This document shows positions 41,264-48,212 of a stretch of DNA of 64,000 bases, piece by piece; positions within the stretch are counted from its first letter, which is position 1; the number at the start of each line of letters is the position of its first letter. The notes under the pieces are model-generated. The model did no database searches and was not told the DNA's origin. It worked only from the letters and a program-made list of their open reading frames with translations. The DNA is from Thermanaerothrix solaris. GTDB lineage: Bacteria; Chloroflexota; Anaerolineae; Anaerolineales; Anaerolineaceae. A program made the position numbers and the translations under genes. The stretch is taken from positions 25,876-89,875 of the forward strand of contig NZ_JAUHMF010000010.1 in the NCBI RefSeq assembly GCF_032334255.1, given 5' to 3'.

Positions 41264-41604
41264 GGAATAGACCCTCCTTGGAAGCAAAAGATTCTCTGCA
41301 CCAACCCGAAATTCATCGCCTAGTAAAGGTGGCGTGTTTTATTAATTCACTCACCCCCTTTTTCTAGGTTTGAGACGATTTTCTGCGATTTCTTAAGGTT
41401 CTCGACACGTGTTTTGACACGAAGGACAACGTGTCATTCCAAGTAGGCCACGTGTCAAGGGCTTGGGCCGGTTGATCACGCATGTTTGTTTGATCTTTGT
41501 TTAACATAACCCTCTTATAGCGACATTCTAACCGCGTCTTGAAACAAGAAAAGCCTTTTGAAGCAGGAAACGACCTTACAAAAGGCTTACAAAATCTCGG
41601 GGGG
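41264..41604. other. Non-coding stretch with GACACG dyad cluster
   Basis: The longest gap in the window. I find no convincing gene. It holds four copies of a GACACG/CGTGTC element within 53 bases: GACACGTG (41404-41411), GACACG (41416-41421), CGTGTC (41430-41435) and CACGTGTC (41449-41456), arranged as two direct and two inverted copies around a centre near 41430. Flanking DNA is AT-rich. It probably carries the promoter and operator of the 41263 gene; a clear -10/-35 pair is not obvious. Confidence 0.5.
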
Positions 41605-42051
41605 TTAACGCAGAGTTGGGCAGATAAGTACCCAACCGACGCTCTGATCGTCCACGAAAAATGCCAAAATTTGGCGAGCCGCAGAGTTGTTGTTCGTCAG
41701 TGCAAGCCTCAAATCATTCTTTTGCGATTGAGTAGCCGGACCCTTTCGGATGAAAATCAGAGTCTCCAGACTTCCTGTTCGGACGACAATATCAGGCACC
41801 AAAGCATAAGAGTTAACACCCTTCCGATAGGTCAAGGTTGGGCTGGGTAAAAGTTCAAAGTTGGCCAGCCGGAGCGCCATGATTAGGCTCTGGACGAAGA
41901 AATCGTTGTCTCTGGCACCGAAAGTCTGGTGGAGCCACTTCAGATAGCGGTCGCAGAATCCTATCATGGCAAATTCCGGCTTTTGAGTGCGACGGGATTC
42001 GGCGGCAATAGATTGAACGGTTTTGGCAATGACATCGTTATCCGGTAACAC
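41605..42051 (-). CDS. Hypothetical protein, 148 aa
   Basis: Starts at the GTG at 42051 (GGAGG five bases upstream). A helical and beta-rich soluble protein (VLPDNDVIAKTVQSIAAESR...) with RYLKWLHQTF and a C-terminal VGWVLICP segment. It lies behind the replication initiator, 33 bases after its stop. No domain recognised; a replication accessory role is possible from position only. Confidence 0.55.
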   Translation of the reverse strand: MLPDNDVIAKTVQSIAAESRRTQKPEFAMIGFCDRYLKWLHQTFGARDNDFFVQSLIMALRLANFELLPSPTLTYRKGVNSYALVPDIVVRTGSLETLIFIRKGPATQSQKNDLRLALTNNNSAARQILAFFVDDQSVGWVLICPTLR

Positions 42052-42083
42052 ATTGACCTCCTCGACCGACTTTGGGATTTTGA

Positions 42084-44195
42084 TTACGCAAACAGTTGTC
42101 TGGCTTGACCCGGAGCGTTGTAATTACTCAGGTCCTGGATCAGCAAACTTGGATCCTGTGCCCATTGGTCATAGATTCCCCCTGCCCCTTTGCGTTGGGA
42201 CAGCGTTTGGCTGATGGCAAAGGCTTCAGGACTTTTGATGCGGTTGTTTTTCCAGGCGTAGAGCAACCAGGACACAAAGTGCCATGGCTGCAAATCGGAC
42301 TCGATGAGTTTCTTGCGACTTTCCTGGCTGATGTTGAATTTATCCAGAACCGACCAGGTGAAGGTTACCGCCGCCGAATTTGTTGCCTCGTTGGGGATGG
42401 TGTTTTCACTTTGCGCAGAATTTTGCGACGGCGGTGGATTAACACCAGAGCTTAAAGAGCTTTTAACCAGAGATTTAAGAGATTTAACTGTAGCGTTCGC
42501 GCCACCGGATTGTAGCGTTCGCGCCACCGTATTTGTAGCGTTCGCGCCACCGGATTGTAGCGTTCGCGCCACCGTATTTGTAGCGTTCGCGCCACCGGAT
42601 TGTAGCGTTCGCGCCACCGTATTTGTAGCATTCGCGCCACTGTATTTGTAGCGTTCGCGCCACTCTATTTGTAGCGTTTGCGCCACCCTATTGGTGCCAT
42701 TCGCGCCACCGGAAAGTGCCAAACGCGCCACCCTATTGGTGCCACTCGCGCCACCGGCATCTCGTGCCCCAACCAGGTCATCCAAAACTGAAACGATGGC
42801 GGCTAACTGCGGATGTTGTTCAAGGTCTTCCGGCGCAAGTTCAAGTAGTCCTAATCGTCCTGTCTGCTGGATATAGGCCGTTGTATCGAGGCCAAGTTTA
42901 TAAGCCCCCAGGGGTTCCAAGGGGATGTCATGCAGGAGCACGTTGAAACTGCGGGGTGCGCTCCATTTGTCGCCGATAGCAGGACTGCCGGTCTTGTCGA
43001 CGCTAACGTAGCAACGAAACAAAGATCTCTTGTCGTTGAGCCATTCGTAGATGGTTTTAGGGCGTGACAAACCGAGCCAGTTGGCGATTTCGGCGTAGCC
43101 GCCGTTGACGATGGTTGTGCTGCGCGTATTTTCGCCCTCCCAACAGCGGTCGCGCAGGAGGACATACAGCCATGCCGGACCCTCTCCCAGGAGCGGGAGG
43201 ATGTTCTGGACGAAGAAGTGGGTGATGACGATGATGTCTTTGGAAGGTCTCAATTGGCTCTCGATGGTGTCCACGATAGCCTGGGTAGCCTGTTTGGGCA
43301 TGGTAGGAAAACACGTGTTGACTACCTGCTCGATGGTTCGGGGTTCGCCCTCTGCGGTTGGGTAGGTGTCGAAGATGGTGTCGGGGGAGAGGTTGTTCAG
43401 GGCTTTCAGGATGCTTTGAAGGTTGTCCTGGGGGATGTTTTCTCTGAGCCAGTCTTCCAGGCGGATGGCGTCGGTGGGTGTGAGGGGCAGGGAGGTGTGG
43501 ATGCGGTAGCGGTTAGCGGCTTTGTGGGGGCGTCCGTCCTCTTTGCGCACCCACTGTTGTTGGCCGGCGTCGATGCGTTCAACGAGTCCTCTCAAGCGCT
43601 GCCATGTTTCGGATTTCCGGATGCGCTTGCGAATAGTTACCGGATGACACCCGCTCAGAAATGCGATCTGCTCACTGGTGAAGTGTCCGATGATATGCTT
43701 TTCGCCGCCGGTGGAGCAGGAATAAGCGGCCTGGTAGAACCCGACGTAGAGCCAGGCGAGTTCTGGGCCGAGGACGGGGATCCAGCGGCGGAAGTAGCCC
43801 GGCAGGACGGTGACGGCTTGTGGTCGAACGATGCGGTTGTAGAGGTCCTCTTCGACTTCAAGGGTCAGGGTTTGGTCCGGGATGTCCTCTTCGGTGGGCG
43901 CAATTGCGCCGTGGACGTAGCGGATGTGGCAAGGCATTCCCAAAGCGCCGGCGAGGTCTTGAGCCAGATCGCTTTGGTCCCCGGCGTGACGTTCGCACCA
44001 GTCCCTGGCATAGCGGTTAGTCAGTTCGACGTAAAACGTTTGGCTGGCTTCGTCGTAGTGAACGCTTTGGATGCCGGTGAGCCAGGTTTTGTAAGACGGA
44101 TGATTTTCGAGGAATTGGGATAAGACGATTTCAAAGAGTTGTGGTATACTGAGATCGTACATATTGGCTCCTTCTAGGGGGCTGAGATTGTACAT
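42084..44195 (-). CDS. Replication initiator-like protein with embedded iterons
   Basis: A 703-residue protein. Residues 12-90 (MYDLSIPQLFEIVLSQFLEN ... YVELTNRYARDWCERH) resemble the N-terminal domain of DnaA; two similar helix-turn-helix regions follow (EQIAFLSGCHPVTIRKRIRK near 165; NGGYAEIANWLGLSRPKTIY near 370), as in plasmid Rep proteins. Residues about 480-575 are a 15-residue repeat (SGGANATNTVARTLQ) encoded by a 22/23-bp DNA repeat that looks like an iteron array (42489-42760). Two in-frame ATGs, 44195 and 44162, each have AGGAG upstream because of a 33-bp duplication. Own promoter at 44229-44256. The initiator call is inferred from domains, iterons and nearby ParA. Confidence 0.7.
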   Translation of the reverse strand: MYNLSPLEGANMYDLSIPQLFEIVLSQFLENHPSYKTWLTGIQSVHYDEASQTFYVELTNRYARDWCERHAGDQSDLAQDLAGALGMPCHIRYVHGAIAPTEEDIPDQTLTLEVEEDLYNRIVRPQAVTVLPGYFRRWIPVLGPELAWLYVGFYQAAYSCSTGGEKHIIGHFTSEQIAFLSGCHPVTIRKRIRKSETWQRLRGLVERIDAGQQQWVRKEDGRPHKAANRYRIHTSLPLTPTDAIRLEDWLRENIPQDNLQSILKALNNLSPDTIFDTYPTAEGEPRTIEQVVNTCFPTMPKQATQAIVDTIESQLRPSKDIIVITHFFVQNILPLLGEGPAWLYVLLRDRCWEGENTRSTTIVNGGYAEIANWLGLSRPKTIYEWLNDKRSLFRCYVSVDKTGSPAIGDKWSAPRSFNVLLHDIPLEPLGAYKLGLDTTAYIQQTGRLGLLELAPEDLEQHPQLAAIVSVLDDLVGARDAGGASGTNRVARLALSGGANGTNRVAQTLQIEWRERYKYSGANATNTVARTLQSGGANATNTVARTLQSGGANATNTVARTLQSGGANATVKSLKSLVKSSLSSGVNPPPSQNSAQSENTIPNEATNSAAVTFTWSVLDKFNISQESRKKLIESDLQPWHFVSWLLYAWKNNRIKSPEAFAISQTLSQRKGAGGIYDQWAQDPSLLIQDLSNYNAPGQARQLFA
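42447..42487. repeat. AT-rich direct repeats beside the iterons (possible unwinding element)
   Basis: Four tandem AGAG(C/A)TTTAA-like units: AGAGCTTAA (42447-42455), AGAGCTTTTAA (42456-42466), AGAGATTTAA (42469-42478) and a last GAGATTTAA (42479-42487). They abut the iteron array and are far more AT-rich than the surrounding gene. Direct AT-rich repeats next to iterons are typical of DNA unwinding elements. Coding sense: KSLKSLVKSSL. Confidence 0.5.
42489..42760. repeat. Array of about 12 iteron-like 22/23-bp repeats within the rep gene
   Basis: Units share TGTAGCGTTCGCGCCACC. Units 1-6 alternate 22 and 23 bases (start 42489, 42511, 42534, 42556, 42579, 42601); units 7-9 (42624, 42647, 42670) are 23 bases with point changes; units 10-12 to 42760 are more diverged (GGTGCCATTCGCGCC types). 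The average 22.5 bases is about two helical turns, so binding sites face the same side. Two units equal 45 bases, giving a 15-residue protein repeat, so the array is compatible with coding. This placement inside the initiator gene parallels phage lambda ori within O. Confidence 0.75.
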
Positions 44196-44228
44196 ATTGG
44201 CTCCTTTCTAGGGGGATGCAAGGCACAC

Positions 44229-44256
44229 ATAATAACTTTCTAGATTGGAGTTTCAA
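44229..44256 (-). promoter_or_regulatory. Promoter of the initiator gene
   Basis: Minus strand TTGAAA (44256-44251), 16 bases, TATTAT (44234-44229); five of six matches in both hexamers. Transcription would start near 44222, about 27 bases before the first rep ATG. The hairpin at 44261-44295 shields it from upstream reading. Confidence 0.55.
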
Positions 44257-44260
44257 CCCC

Positions 44261-44295
44261 GCACTTGACTGCCGCTGGCGACGGCAGTCAAGTGC
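44261..44295. terminator. Perfect 14-bp hairpin upstream of the rep promoter
   Basis: Arms 44261-44274 and 44282-44295 are perfectly complementary (GCACTTGACTGCCG and its complement) with a seven-base loop. It begins six bases after the stop of the gene at 44301-44846. No strong T-tract follows on the minus strand, so it may be a weak terminator or insulator. Confidence 0.45.
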
Positions 44296-44300
44296 GTTAA

Positions 44301-44846
44301 TTATACACGCTCCTCGATTTGCCGCCCCAAGATGGCTGCTTGGGCATGTTGTATGACCTTTCTGATCCGGATGTAATCATGAGGGTCGCGAGTCAACGTT
44401 CTGCCGAACACCTCGAAGAAAATTTTCGAGGTTATTTTGTGACGCTTTCGCTCCTTGTCTTTCTGGATCAACCAGATGGCTGGATCGGGGATATTCCGTA
44501 TCAACCGCAAACGCCACCACCAGGAGTATGCGGCCATACTTTCGTCCGAACGGCTGGGGAGAAAATACTCGAAGGCCAGCATGCGAAGTTCACTGCCGTT
44601 TATGGCGTGTCCCTCGATGGGAATGTGATGGGCGATACAGTTCCAGAGGACAATTCCGTCGTGTCCTATACAGTTCCAGTTTGTGATTGCCTCGATCATG
44701 AGGTTGCGGACAATATCCGGCGTTAGGACTTCTTTCAGAGCAGACTCTCGTTTTGCAAGACCCAATTCGAGACCATAGGTTTCGAACAATTGGCGTCGGG
44801 TTTTGCATAGGATGTCGAGGTTTTCGGGAGAGACGTTCGGGAGCAT
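44301..44846 (-). CDS. Hypothetical protein, 181 aa
   Basis: Starts at the ATG at 44846 after AAAGG. A helical protein (MLPNVSPENLDILCKTRRQL...) with many Trp and Arg in the middle (AAYSWWWRLRLIRNIPDPAI) and a Lys-rich stretch (KDKERKRHKITSK). No recognised domain; it might bind nucleic acid. It lies between the palindrome array and the initiator gene, a usual place for replication or partition accessory genes. A TTGTTATAACAA palindrome (44863-44874) sits just upstream. Confidence 0.55.
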   Translation of the reverse strand: MLPNVSPENLDILCKTRRQLFETYGLELGLAKRESALKEVLTPDIVRNLMIEAITNWNCIGHDGIVLWNCIAHHIPIEGHAINGSELRMLAFEYFLPSRSDESMAAYSWWWRLRLIRNIPDPAIWLIQKDKERKRHKITSKIFFEVFGRTLTRDPHDYIRIRKVIQHAQAAILGRQIEERV

Positions 44847-44862
44847 AGGCCTTTCTCGCAAC

Positions 44863-44874
44863 TTGTTATAACAA
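44863..44874. promoter_or_regulatory. 12-bp palindrome TTGTTATAACAA upstream of the 44846 gene
   Basis: A perfect palindrome 17 bases upstream of the ATG. Its TATAAC half could also serve as a -10 element on the minus strand. Likely an operator overlapping a promoter, unproven. Confidence 0.4.
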
Positions 44875-44968
44875 CCGTTTTAAACGCATTCTGAGCGGGC
44901 TTTTTCGTGAGGGTATACAAACATAGCTACCCCCCTAAAACAGAGGCCTTGTAGCCCTTCTAGAAAAA

Positions 44969-45075
44969 CATTGGAACGTTCCAATGAAAATCGTGGAACG
45001 TTCCAAAAGAGCGTTCCAAAGAAAAGTGTGGAACGTTCTAATGGAACGTTCCATAAAAAGGCTTGGAACGTTCCA
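44969..45075. repeat. Six TGGAACGTTCCA palindromes in 22/13-bp alternation: likely centromere (parS-like)
   Basis: Sites centred at 44977.5, 44999.5, 45012.5, 45034.5, 45047.5 and 45069.5, so spacings are exactly 22, 13, 22, 13, 22. Sites 1, 2, 5 and 6 are perfect (site 1 extends to an 18-bp palindrome), site 4 has one change, site 3 keeps only one half. The array starts 13 bases after the end of the RHH partner gene of ParA. A clustered, regularly spaced set of palindromes beside parA and an RHH gene is the usual form of a plasmid centromere/operator. Confidence 0.75.
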
Positions 45076-45087
45076 TGATCTGACTCT

Positions 45088-45552
45088 TCACTGCGATTTT
45101 TCACTTTTCCGCGACTCAACTTTCTGCATCCTTTCGCTGTCCTTGGGATGGACCAGAATCCATGGGTACCGAGGGGTTCGCGACGGGTATTTGAAGCCCC
45201 AGAAACCCACTTCTTTTCTGTCGTAGCGCTCGACCATCTCGAACAGGAAAAAGGTGATTACCTGGGACACGCTGACCCCTTCCGCCTCGGCAATGCGATC
45301 AAGGGTTTCGATGAGGCTGGTAGGGAGGTAGGTGGTGACACGGTTTTTTTCCCGCGCCATAGCGCGGGCTTTCTCTTTACGTTTTCGTTCTTCTTCTTTC
45401 CTCCGGGCTTTGGCCAGTGCTTCTCGTTCTTTTTTGCTCAGGCGTAGTTCGTCAAAGTGGCGCTGGCGCTCAGAGAGGATCTCGGCCACCTGTTCGTCCA
45501 CAGGCGGAATCGGTTGTATCGCGGGGCGGTACTCGCCTTTGTCTTTAGCCAT
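45088..45552 (-). CDS. RHH-type partition protein (ParB/ParG-like partner)
   Basis: A 154-residue protein, 9 bases after parA. A highly charged N-terminal region with a predicted coiled coil (ERQRHFDELRLSKKEREALA then RKEEERKRKEKARAM) leads to an RHH motif at about residues 70-110 (NRVTTYLPTSLIETLDRIAE, SVSQVITFFLFEMVERYD), then a basic tail. RHH partners of ParA bind centromere repeats and activate the ATPase. The palindromes at 44969-45075 are the likely target. Confidence 0.75.
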   Translation of the reverse strand: MAKDKGEYRPAIQPIPPVDEQVAEILSERQRHFDELRLSKKEREALAKARRKEEERKRKEKARAMAREKNRVTTYLPTSLIETLDRIAEAEGVSVSQVITFFLFEMVERYDRKEVGFWGFKYPSRTPRYPWILVHPKDSERMQKVESRKSEKSQ

Positions 45553-45561
45553 CGCACCACC

Positions 45562-46350
45562 TCATGTGCTTTCGATCAAACGGATCAATTCATCCAGAAT
45601 AACCTCATACCCACCAATGGTCTTTCCACTGCCGTTGGGGTATCCTTTTACGCCTGAGCACTGTGGTGCATATTCCCATATAGTCATCCCACGTCCAGGT
45701 GCTTCGGCGATCTTGACATCTTGAGGAATAGGCGGCAAGACTTGCTTTCCGAAGGCGTTGACCAATTCCAGTAGCCGCTGGTGGGTTTCGCGGGTCACAC
45801 GATCAAAGAGGGTGGGTAGGAGGAAATAGCGTCCGGGCATGCGGGAGCGGCGGGCCGTTTCGGAGATCGAGCGGGTGATTTCGTTCACGCCGTCCAGATC
45901 GGTGTAGCGCAGGCGGGTAGGGATGATCACATAGTCACTGGCGAGCATGGCGGCGATTTGCAAGTGGTTGAGGCTGGGGGCGAGGTCGAGCAGTACGGCG
46001 TCGAACTCCATGGCGGCGCTTTCCTCGCGCAGTCGGTCGGCAAACTCGGCGGCACCCCATTGTTCCTCCCGCATGCGTCCGAGGACCCGGTCGGTGGTTT
46101 TATCGCTGGTGATGACCATCAGGTTGTTGCGCACCTGCACAATGACCTGATCGAGGGGTTCTTCGTCGTAGTACCAGCGCCGTAGGCCTGGGGACTTGGG
46201 TATACCCAATTGGGTAGCCACATGTCCCTGAGGATCGCAATCCACGATCAGGGTCTTATAGCCCCGCAGGGCTAGGCCGCTGCCTAGAGTAACCACTGAG
46301 GTTGTTTTGCCTACCCCACCTTTTTGGTTGATGAACGCGAAGACCTTCAT
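45562..46350 (-). CDS. parA: ParA-type partition ATPase
   Basis: A 262-residue protein from the ATG at 46350 (GGAGG eight bases upstream). Deviant Walker A KGGVGKTT (residues 10-17), ParA Walker A' VDCDPQGHVATQLG, Walker B VLLDLAPSLNHLQIAAM, and the C-terminal region typical of ParA/Soj. It lacks the long N-terminal HTH of the P1 ParA type, so it is of the short class, usually regulated by its partner. It positions plasmid copies on the nucleoid. It pairs with the RHH protein downstream. Confidence 0.92.
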   Translation of the reverse strand: MKVFAFINQKGGVGKTTSVVTLGSGLALRGYKTLIVDCDPQGHVATQLGIPKSPGLRRWYYDEEPLDQVIVQVRNNLMVITSDKTTDRVLGRMREEQWGAAEFADRLREESAAMEFDAVLLDLAPSLNHLQIAAMLASDYVIIPTRLRYTDLDGVNEITRSISETARRSRMPGRYFLLPTLFDRVTRETHQRLLELVNAFGKQVLPPIPQDVKIAEAPGRGMTIWEYAPQCSGVKGYPNGSGKTIGGYEVILDELIRLIEST

Positions 46351-46365
46351 CGACAAGCCCTCCTT

Positions 46366-46614
46366 TTAGTTCTGGTTGCCGCCTTGCGGGTGAGTGTGGG
46401 TCAGCCATACATCACGCGGCAGGACATTTTTCGCTTTCACGATCTCCAATTTGCAAGCCGTTATCCAGGTCAATATGTCATCTGGTGCTTTTTCGCTTAC
46501 CTGGGCCAACGCAGGACTTATTCCTGTGACGGTATGGTATTGTGCAATGGCGCGCTTGAGATCATTCTCGGATTCAATCCGATAGACGCGCCATACGAGT
46601 TTTTTCTTGTCCAT
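46366..46614 (-). CDS. Small hypothetical protein, 82 aa
   Basis: The ATG at 46614 has AAGGAG six bases upstream; earlier ATGs (46632, 46644) are less well placed. The product (MDKKKLVWRVYRIESENDLK...) is a small alpha/beta protein of a kind common on plasmids. It overlaps the next gene upstream by 41 bases. Function unknown. Confidence 0.5.
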   Translation of the reverse strand: MDKKKLVWRVYRIESENDLKRAIAQYHTVTGISPALAQVSEKAPDDILTWITACKLEIVKAKNVLPRDVWLTHTHPQGGNQN

Positions 46615-46846
46615 ATCGTACTCCTTGCTCATAATGATTCTCATGAAGCCATTTCACTCGTGTTTTTCCGCCGTGCCCGTGAATGGCAAGTACGTCTTGG
46701 ATCGAGCCGTAGAAGGCCACGCTGAACGGATGCCGCAGCCAGCGCATCGCCACCGTCCCATCCGAAAACTCCACCCCCTCGGCCACAATCCCGGTACCTG
46801 ATACGCCTGACACATCTTCACTCCGTACCAAGAGAAACATACGCAT
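46574..46846 (-). CDS. Conserved small protein of phage/plasmid type, 90 aa
   Basis: Start taken at the ATG at 46846, four bases after the upstream stop. The core, SGTGIVAEGVEFSDGTVAMR then WLRHPFSVAFYGSIQDVLAI and HGHGGKTRVKWL, is a compact beta-sheet protein that I have the impression recurs in phages and plasmids, always unnamed. The His-Gly-His-Gly motif is striking but no function is known to me. Overlaps its downstream neighbour by 41 bases. Confidence 0.6.
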   Translation of the reverse strand: MRMFLLVRSEDVSGVSGTGIVAEGVEFSDGTVAMRWLRHPFSVAFYGSIQDVLAIHGHGGKTRVKWLHENHYEQGVRYGQEKTRMARLSD

Positions 46847-46850
46847 TCTC

Positions 46851-47186
46851 TTACGCCACACTCTGCCCACGACCATCTCCTATGCATTGCTTCAGTGTTT
46901 CCAGGCCCTTATCGGTAATTTGCACTTGTCCGTCGCGGTAAACGATCAATCCGAGATGTTCCAGGCGTTCGGCGAGGCGCAGGTCAAACAGGCGGGCCAG
47001 GCTTTTTCGGTCGGTTGGCCCTTGGGCCAGATAGCGTAAGATTTTGGCTTCCTGTGTGCTTGACAGCCCGGCGCGCCGCACCTGATACGGATTGAAGCGC
47101 ATTTCGGTCATCGTGCTCTCCTGGAAGATTTGTTTCGTTTCGTTCGGTATCGTTCGGTTTCGTTCTCCGTTCTGTTCGGCGAACAT
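46851..47186 (-). CDS. Winged-helix DNA-binding protein
   Basis: The ATG at 47186 directly follows the TGA of the upstream gene with GGAGG eight bases before it; a second start at 47111 also has GGAG. The wHTH lies in the C-terminal part (SSTQEAKILRYLAQGPTDRK, LARLFDLRLAERLEHLGLIV, YRDGQVQITDKGLETLKQ). The codons between the two starts (residues 6-20) come from a decamer repeat, which may itself be a DNA-binding site (47135-47164). Likely a regulator of this maintenance operon. Confidence 0.65.
   Translation of the reverse strand: MFAEQNGERNRTIPNETKQIFQESTMTEMRFNPYQVRRAGLSSTQEAKILRYLAQGPTDRKSLARLFDLRLAERLEHLGLIVYRDGQVQITDKGLETLKQCIGDGRGQSVA
47135..47164. repeat. Three tandem decamers at the start of the wHTH gene
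   Basis: CGGTTTCGTT (47155-47164), CGGTATCGTT (47145-47154) and TCGTTTCGTT (47135-47144) repeat in helical phase. They lie between the two possible starts of the wHTH gene and could be its operator. Confidence 0.35.
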
Positions 47187-48212
47187 TCAGGCCACCTCCG
47201 TTGGGGCAGGGGAGAGGGATAGGGTGATCCTGTGCGCACCCAGGGCGTTGTAGAGTTCGGCCAGCGTCCGATACTCCCCCACCAGGAACGTCCCGCCGCC
47301 TCGCCCGGGAACGGGATTGACATAGGGACGCAGTAGCGCCACTGCCCTCGTCCAGGTCTCCGCCGGCCAGCCCAGTTCCCGCCAGCCGGGTATATAATCG
47401 GCATCTCCGCCGGCTTTCTGAATGGCTTCACGCAGGAGACGCAGTGCCAAACGCTTGTTTGGGTCCTCGCGCTTCTGTCGCCACTCCGGTTTGACAAATC
47501 CGACGATCTGATCCCCGACCCGATAGGGGATCCAGTCGAGATCAACGTCTTCCTCGCCGGCCTCCGCTTCCGTCTGTCCTTGTGGAAGTTCGGGTTTGGG
47601 CTGGAGCACCTCCACGTGTACCGGCGGCATGCCATCGCGCCGCACCACCAGTACCCCAATCGGGCTGATCATGATCGAGCGCCGCGTTTCCTGCCAGCGC
47701 ACGTAGGCGTCCAGCAGGCGGTAGAGGAAGATAACAAACAGCGCAACGAGCGCGGCCAGCGCCAGAAAGACAATGGCCGTTTCAAGGATGGACTGCACCA
47801 TGGCTTTTTGCCGTGCGACCTCGGCGGCGTGCTGCTCTTCCTGCGCCTTGCGTTCCAGGGCTTGCAGGGTAGCCGTGGCTTGATAGGACTGCACGGCCAG
47901 AAGCATGGCGTTGGCGGTCGCCGTGGCGTCCACGGCCTGCCGGGTCGCTTGCAGGTTGAGATACTGCGCCGTGGCCTGGTAGGCCTGGGCGGTTTGAGTG
48001 ATTTGCGCCTGGTAGGCCTGCTCGGTAGCCCTGCGGCTGAGTTCGGCCTGCCCGGCCAGGCTGTTATAAGCCTCGGCCAGGTGGTTGAACGCCTGCGCCG
48101 TGGCGCGCAGGCTCACCGGATCCGTCGGCGCGTAGTAGCCTGACGGCGCACAGGCCGTTACCAGCAAAGCCACGATGAGAAACGCAAGCCCATTCCGCAT
48201 AACCCCACTCAC
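47187..48212 (-). CDS. Lipoprotein-like protein with coiled coil and membrane span
   Basis: A 341-residue protein. The GTG at 48212 directly follows the upstream stop and has GAGGT just before it; an ATG four codons in is possible. A lipobox (LLVTAC, Cys21) ends the signal segment, followed by a Gln/Ala-rich coiled coil to about residue 140 (RATEQAYQAQITQTAQAYQA...), a membrane span (about 145-167) and a soluble C-terminal domain (DLDWIPYRVGDQIVGFV ... YVNPVPGRGGGTFLVGEYRT). Its role beside maintenance genes is unclear; it may be a surface or entry-exclusion factor. Confidence 0.6.
   Translation of the reverse strand: MSGVMRNGLAFLIVALLVTACAPSGYYAPTDPVSLRATAQAFNHLAEAYNSLAGQAELSRRATEQAYQAQITQTAQAYQATAQYLNLQATRQAVDATATANAMLLAVQSYQATATLQALERKAQEEQHAAEVARQKAMVQSILETAIVFLALAALVALFVIFLYRLLDAYVRWQETRRSIMISPIGVLVVRRDGMPPVHVEVLQPKPELPQGQTEAEAGEEDVDLDWIPYRVGDQIVGFVKPEWRQKREDPNKRLALRLLREAIQKAGGDADYIPGWRELGWPAETWTRAVALLRPYVNPVPGRGGGTFLVGEYRTLAELYNALGAHRITLSLSPAPTEVA

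Noticed and set aside
42489..42760. Considered a CRISPR array because of regular repeats
   Set aside because: Units of 22/23 bases are contiguous with no spacers, and they code in frame; iterons fit better.
44880..45119. Minus-strand open frame (79 codons) through the palindromes
   Set aside because: It is made of the palindrome repeats (GTFQAF, ERSTLFF) and overlaps the RHH gene; no ribosome site.
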